A stretch of DNA of 64,000 nucleotides from Isoptericola sediminis (GTDB lineage: Bacteria > Actinomycetota > Actinomycetes > Actinomycetales > Cellulomonadaceae): the NCBI RefSeq assembly GCF_013085345.1, contig NZ_JABFAJ010000022.1:20040-84039 (forward strand), read 5' to 3'. A program made the translations under genes and the position numbers. A model generated the notes under the pieces. That model worked only from the letters and a program-made list of their open reading frames with translations. It did no database searches and had not been told where the DNA came from. Positions within the stretch are counted from its first letter, which is position 1. Each line of letters begins with the position of its first letter. Below, piece after piece: positions 60,854 through 64,000 of this stretch.

Positions 60854-61555
60854 ATGGCGCTCACCCGCGACGAGATGGCCGCCCGCGCGGCCCGCGAGCT
60901 GCTCGACGGCTGGTACGTCAACCTCGGCATCGGGCTGCCCACGCTCGTGCCCAACCACGTGCCGCCGGAGAAGCACCTCGTGCTGCAGAGCGAGAACGGC
61001 ATCCTCGGCGTCGGGCCGTTCCCGACCGAGGACGAGGTCGACCCGGACCTCATCAACGCCGGCAAGCAGACGGTCACGACGCTGCCCGGTGCGGCGATCT
61101 TCGACTCGGCGACCAGCTTCGCCATGATCCGCGCCGGCAAGATCGACGCCGCGATCCTCGGGGCGATGCAGGTCTCCGCCACCGGCGACCTGGCCAACTG
61201 GATGATCCCCGGCAAGATGATCAAGGGCCCGGGCGGCGCCATGGACCTCGTGCACGGCGCCTCCCGGCTCATCATCGTCATGGAGCACACCGCCCGGGAC
61301 GGCTCGCCGAAGATCGTCCACGAGTGCTCCCTGCCGCTGACGGGTCGGGAGGTGGTGCACCGCATCATCACCGACCTGGCGGTCATCGACGTCACCCCGG
61401 ACGGGCTCGTGCTGCGCGAGCTCGCCCCCGGCGTCACCGAGGACGAGGTGCGCGAGCGCACGGAGCCCGAGCTGACCGTCGAGCTGGACGACTCCCCCCT
61501 CGCCTCGGCCCCGCACGCCGTCCGGCCGCCCGCCGTCGTCGGCGGCGACGCGTGA
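60854..61555 (+). CDS. scoB: 3-oxoacid CoA-transferase subunit B
   Basis: This 233-residue subunit has the catalytic Glu (about E47) in SENGILG, characteristic of class I CoA-transferases, and NLGIGLPT before it. It completes acetoacetate activation to acetoacetyl-CoA. The gene ends in GTGA shared with the next start. Confidence 0.94.
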   Translation: MALTRDEMAARAARELLDGWYVNLGIGLPTLVPNHVPPEKHLVLQSENGILGVGPFPTEDEVDPDLINAGKQTVTTLPGAAIFDSATSFAMIRAGKIDAAILGAMQVSATGDLANWMIPGKMIKGPGGAMDLVHGASRLIIVMEHTARDGSPKIVHECSLPLTGREVVHRIITDLAVIDVTPDGLVLRELAPGVTEDEVRERTEPELTVELDDSPLASAPHAVRPPAVVGGDA

Positions 61556-62685
61556 CGGCGCGGTCGGTGCACCGCACCGACGTGACGACCGGGCGCGGCA
61601 CGTTCCACGTGCGCGACACCGGTCCGGGCGGGTCGGCGACGCTGCTGTGCGTGCACGGCAACTGCTCGTCGTCGGCGTTCTTCTCCCGGCTGCTCGCCTC
61701 CCTGCCTGCCGACGTCCGCGGCGTCGCCGTGGACCTGCGCGGGTTCGGCGACAGCGAGCCGCTGCCGATCGACGCCACCCGCGGCCTGGGCGACCTCGCC
61801 GACGACGTGGCGGCCGTGGTCGACGCCCTCGGGCTGGCCGGGGCGGACGCTCCCCCGCTGACGGCGCTCGGCCACTCGGCCGGCGCCGGGGTGGTGCTGC
61901 AGCTCGCGATCGACGACGCGTCCCGGTTCGCCGCCCTGGTGCTCGAGGCGCCGATGTCCCCCTACGGGTTCGGCGGCACCCGGGACCTGGCCGGCACACC
62001 GACGGCCCCCGACCACGCCGGGTCGGGAGGCGGGACGGCCAACCCGGACTTCGTGGCCGCCATCGCGGCCGGGGACCGGTCCGACGACCCCGGGTCGCCC
62101 CGCGGCGTCCTGCGGGCGTTCTACGTGGCCGACGCGGCCACGATCGCCGCGGACGAGGAGGACCTGCTCGACTCGGTGCTCAGCACCCGGACGGGTCCGG
62201 ACCACTACCCGGGCGACCTGACGACCTCCGACCACTGGCCGGGGGTCGCCCCGGGGACCCGGGGCATGAACAACGCCATCGCCCCGCGGTACCTGGACCT
62301 GTCCGGGTTCGCGGCGGTCGAGCCGCAGCCGCCGGTGCTGTGGGTCCGCGGTGCGCTGGACGCGATCGTCTCGGACACCTCGGCCCTCGACCTCGCCCGC
62401 CTCGGCGAGCTCGGCGCCGTCGCGGGGTGGCCCGGGGCCGTGGAGTGCCCCCCGCAACCCATGGTCGGCCAGACCCGGGCGGTGCTGGATGCCTACGCCG
62501 CCCGCGGCGGGGCGTACCGTGAAGAGGTGCTCGAGGACGTCGGCCACTCGCCGCACCTCGAACGCCCGGAGGAGGTGCTCGCGCTCGTCGTGGACGCCGT
62601 GCGCGCCACCGTCCGGACCACCCCAGCCGTGGCGGCCGTCGGCGACCCCGACACCGCCCTCGACGACGAGGAGCGAGCCTCATGA
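61552..62685 (+). CDS. Alpha/beta hydrolase 2 of the catabolic operon
   Basis: This 377-residue hydrolase has [11 protein letters not shown] (oxyanion), LGHSAGAGV (nucleophile) and the His in [12 protein letters not shown]. It is not closely similar to hydrolase 1. The GTG at 61552 overlaps scoB as GTGA. It could be a second esterase, or act on an acyl-CoA or lactone; substrate is unknown. Confidence 0.86.
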   Translation: MTARSVHRTDVTTGRGTFHVRDTGPGGSATLLCVHGNCSSSAFFSRLLASLPADVRGVAVDLRGFGDSEPLPIDATRGLGDLADDVAAVVDALGLAGADAPPLTALGHSAGAGVVLQLAIDDASRFAALVLEAPMSPYGFGGTRDLAGTPTAPDHAGSGGGTANPDFVAAIAAGDRSDDPGSPRGVLRAFYVADAATIAADEEDLLDSVLSTRTGPDHYPGDLTTSDHWPGVAPGTRGMNNAIAPRYLDLSGFAAVEPQPPVLWVRGALDAIVSDTSALDLARLGELGAVAGWPGAVECPPQPMVGQTRAVLDAYAARGGAYREEVLEDVGHSPHLERPEEVLALVVDAVRATVRTTPAVAAVGDPDTALDDEERAS

Positions 62686-63899
62686 CCAGCACGACCGAAC
62701 CCCGACCCGACGACGTCGTCGTCGTCTCCGCCGCCCGCACCCCCCAGGGGCGTCTGGGCGGGGCCCTCGCCTCGCTCTCGGCGGTCGAGCTCGGCGCCGT
62801 CGCGGCCCGGGCGGCGCTGTCCGAGGCGGGCGCGGTCGCCGGGGACGTCGACACCGTCGTCTTCGGCCAGGTGCTGCAGGCCGGCGCCGGCCAGAACCCG
62901 GCCCGCCAGACGGCCGTCGCCGCGGGCGTGCCGATGACGGTGCCCGCCGTGACCGTCAACAAGGTGTGCCTGTCCGGGCTGACCGCCGTCATCGACGGTG
63001 CCCGGCTGCTGCGCACCGGCGAGGCCACGGCCGTGCTCGTCGGCGGCCAGGAGTCGATGACGAACGCGCCCCACCTGCTGCCGGGGGCCCGTGCCGGCTT
63101 CCGGTACGGGGACGCGACCCTGCTCGACGCCGTGTCCCGCGACGGGCTGTCGGACGCCTTCGACGGCCAGGCGATGGGGCTGAGCACCGAGGAGCACAAC
63201 ACCGGCTCGGTGCACGTCGATCGCGAGGAGCAGGACCAGGTGGCGGCGGCGTCGCACCAGCGGGCCGCCCGTGCCGCCAAGGACGGCGTGTTCACCGCCG
63301 AGCTGGCACCGGTGGAGGTGCCGCAGCGCAAGGGTGACCCGATCGTGGTCTCCTCCGACGAGGGGGTCCGCCCGGACACCACGACCGAGAGCCTGGCCCG
63401 GCTGCGCCCGGCCTTCTCCCGCGAGGGCTCGATCACGGCGGGCAACGCCTCGCAGATCTCGGACGGCGCCGCGGCACTCGTGCTGACCACGCGGGCCCGG
63501 GCCGAGGCAGCCGGGGTGTCCGTCCTGGCCACGGTCCGTTCGGCCGGCCAGGTCGCCGGGCCGGACACGTCGCTGCACTCGCAGCCGGCGAACGCGATCT
63601 CCGCGGCGCTGGCGCGCGAGGGATGGACCGCGGACGACCTCGACCACGTCGAGATCAACGAGGCCTTCGCCGTCGTGTCGGCGGCCTCGCGGCGGGTGCT
63701 CGGGATCTCCCCCGAGATCGTCAACCCGCACGGCGGCGGCATCTCGCTCGGTCACCCCATCGGGGCGTCCGGGGCACGGCTCGCGGTGCACGCCGCGCAC
63801 CAGCTGGCCCGGCGCCGGTCCGACGGCCAGACGGGCCGGGCCGCGGTCGCGCTGTGCGGCGGCGGCGGGCAGGGCGAGGCCCTGCTGCTGGAGGTCTGA
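62682..63899 (+). CDS. Acetyl-CoA C-acetyltransferase (thiolase)
   Basis: This 405-residue thiolase has the nucleophile Cys in NKVCLSG (C96), GHPIGASG with the catalytic His, and the second Cys in CGGGGQGEA. It splits acetoacetyl-CoA into two acetyl-CoA and closes the pathway of the operon. The gene symbol (phaA/atoB) is not assigned because direction in the cell is uncertain. Confidence 0.94.
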   Translation: MTSTTEPRPDDVVVVSAARTPQGRLGGALASLSAVELGAVAARAALSEAGAVAGDVDTVVFGQVLQAGAGQNPARQTAVAAGVPMTVPAVTVNKVCLSGLTAVIDGARLLRTGEATAVLVGGQESMTNAPHLLPGARAGFRYGDATLLDAVSRDGLSDAFDGQAMGLSTEEHNTGSVHVDREEQDQVAAASHQRAARAAKDGVFTAELAPVEVPQRKGDPIVVSSDEGVRPDTTTESLARLRPAFSREGSITAGNASQISDGAAALVLTTRARAEAAGVSVLATVRSAGQVAGPDTSLHSQPANAISAALAREGWTADDLDHVEINEAFAVVSAASRRVLGISPEIVNPHGGGISLGHPIGASGARLAVHAAHQLARRRSDGQTGRAAVALCGGGGQGEALLLEV

Positions 63900-63906
63900 G
63901 CCTCCC

Positions 63907-63934
63907 GGGCGGGGGCGCCCCGACGCCCCCGCCC
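63907..63934 (+). terminator. Terminator of the 13-gene operon
   Basis: Perfect 11-bp arms (63907-63917 and 63924-63934) with a six-base loop lie 7 bp after the stop codon. Confidence 0.7.
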
Positions 63935-63950
63935 ACCGGCCGCCCGTCCG

Positions 63951-64000
63951 CTGTGGGCATGAAAGATGCGGCCCTCCGACGTCGGAGGGCCGCATCTTTC
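63951..64000. repeat. Dispersed inverted repeat, copy 3 (cut by window edge)
   Basis: CTGTGGGCATGAAAGATGCG is followed by a perfect palindrome of 20-bp arms with no loop (63961-63980 and 63981-64000). The continuation after 64000 would be expected to complete the TGTGGGCAT arm. It follows the operon terminator. Confidence 0.75.

Overview
The window is very GC-rich chromosomal DNA (low-to-mid 70% by eye) with GTG and TTG starts, leaderless promoters, and 1-bp or 4-bp stop/start overlaps. A mycothiol-pathway deacetylase (MshB) at the left edge, fused DppD-DppF type ATPases and dodecin point to an actinomycete. A box resembling the CebR/CelR operator makes a cellulose-degrading Micrococcales lineage (Cellulomonadaceae or Promicromonosporaceae) plausible; the lineage is an inference, not a reading. 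No rRNA, tRNA, CRISPR array or insertion sequence was seen.

Layout. 1-4594 (minus): mshB (cut by the edge), typA, and a BCCT osmolyte transporter. 4698-10196 (minus): a complete Dpp/Opp-type importer operon with a CebR-like operator upstream. 10424-23795 (minus): a second Dpp/Opp-type importer read straight into a MacB/LolCDE-type exporter (two large FtsX-like permeases, two ATPases). 24225-25531: divergent TetR and metallo-beta-lactamase-fold genes around a double palindromic operator. 25562-30569 (plus): MFS transporter, ArsR-rhodanese regulator, a halohydrin-dehalogenase-like SDR, a serine beta-lactamase-like protein and a stand-alone acyltransferase domain. 30597-32064 (minus): dodecin and a lower-GC HigB-HigA-kinase module. 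32098-45937: housekeeping genes (ychF, rmuC, ispH, xseA, xseB, fumC, carbonic anhydrase, sugar kinase) mixed with an acetyltransferase, an ABC-2 exporter and an ABC-F protein. 46019-51121: an LPXTG surface protein with a perfect tandem duplication, a PIN-PhoH protein, a DUF1697 protein and nhaA behind a candidate structured leader RNA. 51341-63899 (plus): a 13-gene operon coupling a Liv-type (HAAT) ABC importer to D-3-hydroxybutyrate dehydrogenase, a CoA-transferase, thiolase, an acyl-CoA ligase, two alpha/beta hydrolases and a TetR regulator.

How it works together. The last operon is the most interesting system. Read as a pathway, it takes up a 3-hydroxybutyrate-like acid (or its esters or oligomers), hydrolyses it, oxidises it to acetoacetate, charges that with CoA and cleaves it to acetyl-CoA. 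Three intergenic inverted repeats sharing the core TGTGGGCRTGAAA (40811, 47484 and 63951) form a dispersed hairpin family lying at the 3' ends of genes; the first two lie between convergent genes.
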